From positions 992,001 to 1,056,000 of the forward strand of contig NZ_CP047118.1 in the NCBI RefSeq assembly GCF_030440555.1: 64,000 bases of DNA, given 5' to 3'. This document shows, piece after piece, positions 63,476 through 64,000 of the stretch. The notes under the pieces are model-generated. The model worked only from the letters and a program-made list of their open reading frames with translations, searched no databases and was not told the origin of the DNA. The position numbers and the translations under genes were made by a program. Within the stretch, counting starts at the first letter, position 1, and each line of letters begins with the position of its first letter. Origin of the DNA: Corynebacterium caspium DSM 44850 (GTDB taxonomy: Bacteria; Actinomycetota; Actinomycetes; Mycobacteriales; Mycobacteriaceae).

Positions 63476-63510
63476 CTTTCCGAAATAAACCTTAGGTTTA
63501 TCCCGGAAAG
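63476..63510. promoter_or_regulatory. 35-nt two-tier inverted repeat upstream of the nucleoside operon
   Basis: Outer arms CTTTCCG (63476-63482) and CGGAAAG (63504-63510) enclose inner arms ATAAACC (63485-63491) and GGTTTAT (63495-63501), with a TTA centre. Only two base pairs in the dyad mismatch. It lies about 85 bp before the transporter start. It has no T-run on either strand, so an operator is more likely than a terminator. Confidence 0.5.
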
Positions 63511-63611
63511 CGCCAATAGGTGACATACTAATAGCTAAAACTAAGATGGGGGCGAATGTCCGAATCTTTAAAGATTTTACATGGAAAACGCCTATGAGCC
63601 ACTTTTTTCTC

Positions 63612-63625
63612 CCCCCTTTCGGGGG
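63612..63625 (-). other. GC hairpin after pheT
   Basis: CCCCC and GGGGG around a GAAA tetraloop (minus strand) lie about 20 bases after the pheT stop. The following bases are A-rich rather than T-rich on that strand, so it is a poor intrinsic terminator; it may protect the 3' end. Confidence 0.4.
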
Positions 63626-63644
63626 CGAGAACAAAGATTATTTT

Positions 63645-64000
63645 TTAAGCACGCATCTCTGCATTAAAACGTTCTGCAGCTAGTTGCGCAGCTTGCAAAC
63701 GTGCCTCATTTGCTTCTGCATCAGTAAGCGTGCGGTCTGGAGCTCGGAATAGCATAGAAAAGGCCAAGGATTTCTTACCTGCCCCTAGTTGCTCAGAGCG
63801 GTAAATATCAAATAATTTAACTTCCTCTAAGAGTTCTCCTGCCCCTGCTGAGATAGCTTTTCGTACTTCTTCAGCTGGGACCTCTTCAGATACAACTAGT
63901 GCTATATCTTGATGCAAAGCTGGATAAGCTGAAAGAACTGGCGCCGGCAATTTTTCAACCACCGGAAGTGCATTCAAATCAAGTTCCATGGCACAGGTGC
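63645..64000 (-). CDS. pheT: Phenylalanyl-tRNA synthetase beta chain, C-terminal part (rest outside the window)
   Basis: The last ~118 residues of PheT. The visible part is the anticodon-binding FDX-ACB domain: 'YPALHQDIALVVSEEVPAEEVRKAI', then 'LLEEVKLFDIYRSEQLGAGKKSLAFSMLFRAPDRTLTDAEANE', and the closing basic helix. The frame stays open through the window edge, so the ATG at 63989 is internal and not a start. The order pheT - argC is standard in corynebacteria, apart from the nucleoside genes placed between them here. Confidence 0.95.
   Translation of the reverse strand, partial: TCAMELDLNALPVVEKLPAPVLSAYPALHQDIALVVSEEVPAEEVRKAISAGAGELLEEVKLFDIYRSEQLGAGKKSLAFSMLFRAPDRTLTDAEANEARLQAAQLAAERFNAEMRA

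Overview
The window comes from a chromosome of the Corynebacteriaceae (order Mycobacteriales), most likely a Corynebacterium with a moderate GC content (mid-40s % by eye, not computed). The evidence is gene order. The block pheT - argCJBDFRGH - Trm112-like - tyrS - TPR protein - HAD phosphatase - 58-aa protein - tlyA - NAD kinase - recN - steA - steB - NUDIX - xerD - parA-like - scpA - scpB - rluB - cmk - der is the actinobacterial core block (Rv1689-Rv1713 type). secA2 - odhI/garA - ftsR - second MerR gene is the block around C. glutamicum cg1629-cg1633. OdhI carries the ETTSVFR phosphorylation motif, and many genes look leaderless or use GTG/TTG starts. No prophage, insertion sequence, plasmid gene or CRISPR array was seen, so this is core chromosome.

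Layout. 1-4 kb: the end of a YceI-family gene, a small membrane protein, and cydDC on the opposite strand. 4.2-16 kb: a purine-type phosphoribosyltransferase, a degenerate cyclopropane-synthase-like methyltransferase divergent from ndh, a methyltransferase/thioesterase pair, gnd, a DEAD-box helicase, two CNNM/CBS membrane proteins and a VWA protein. 16-24 kb (minus strand): an ABC exporter pair, secA2, odhI, ftsR and a second MerR regulator. 24-28 kb: a YchJ-like protein, tRNA-Pro(GGG), a membrane-anchored esterase divergent from a methyltransferase, and a YibE/F membrane protein. 28-44.3 kb: the long der-to-TPR block, all on the minus strand. 44.4-50.5 kb: a complete rRNA operon (16S-23S-5S read from right to left) with promoter, boxA-like sites, a candidate 23S processing stem and a terminator. 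50.6-60.9 kb: tyrS, a Trm112-like protein and the full arginine cluster. 60.9-64 kb: a nucleoside hydrolase and MFS transporter pair (uridine-type) and the 3' end of pheT.

How the genes work together. argCJBDF make ornithine and citrulline from glutamate, argGH finish arginine, and ArgR is encoded inside the cluster. A strong promoter and a perfect 27-bp inverted repeat lie over the argC start codon. The xerD-parA-scpAB group serves chromosome segregation and dimer resolution, steA/steB and ftsR serve cell division, and OdhI links serine/threonine kinases to 2-oxoglutarate metabolism. ndh and cydDC belong to aerobic respiration, although cydAB is not in the window.

Most notable observations: an ABC exporter pair whose two degenerate nucleotide-binding domains complement each other so that only one complete ATP site can form; the absence of pyrG from its usual place between steB and the NUDIX gene; a rhodanese gene with its own apparent leaderless promoter between scpA and scpB; two divergent genes whose start codons are 21 bp apart and whose -10 elements overlap; and a cyclopropane-synthase-like protein that has lost its glycine-rich SAM motif. 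I saw no clearly new multi-gene defence or mobile system.
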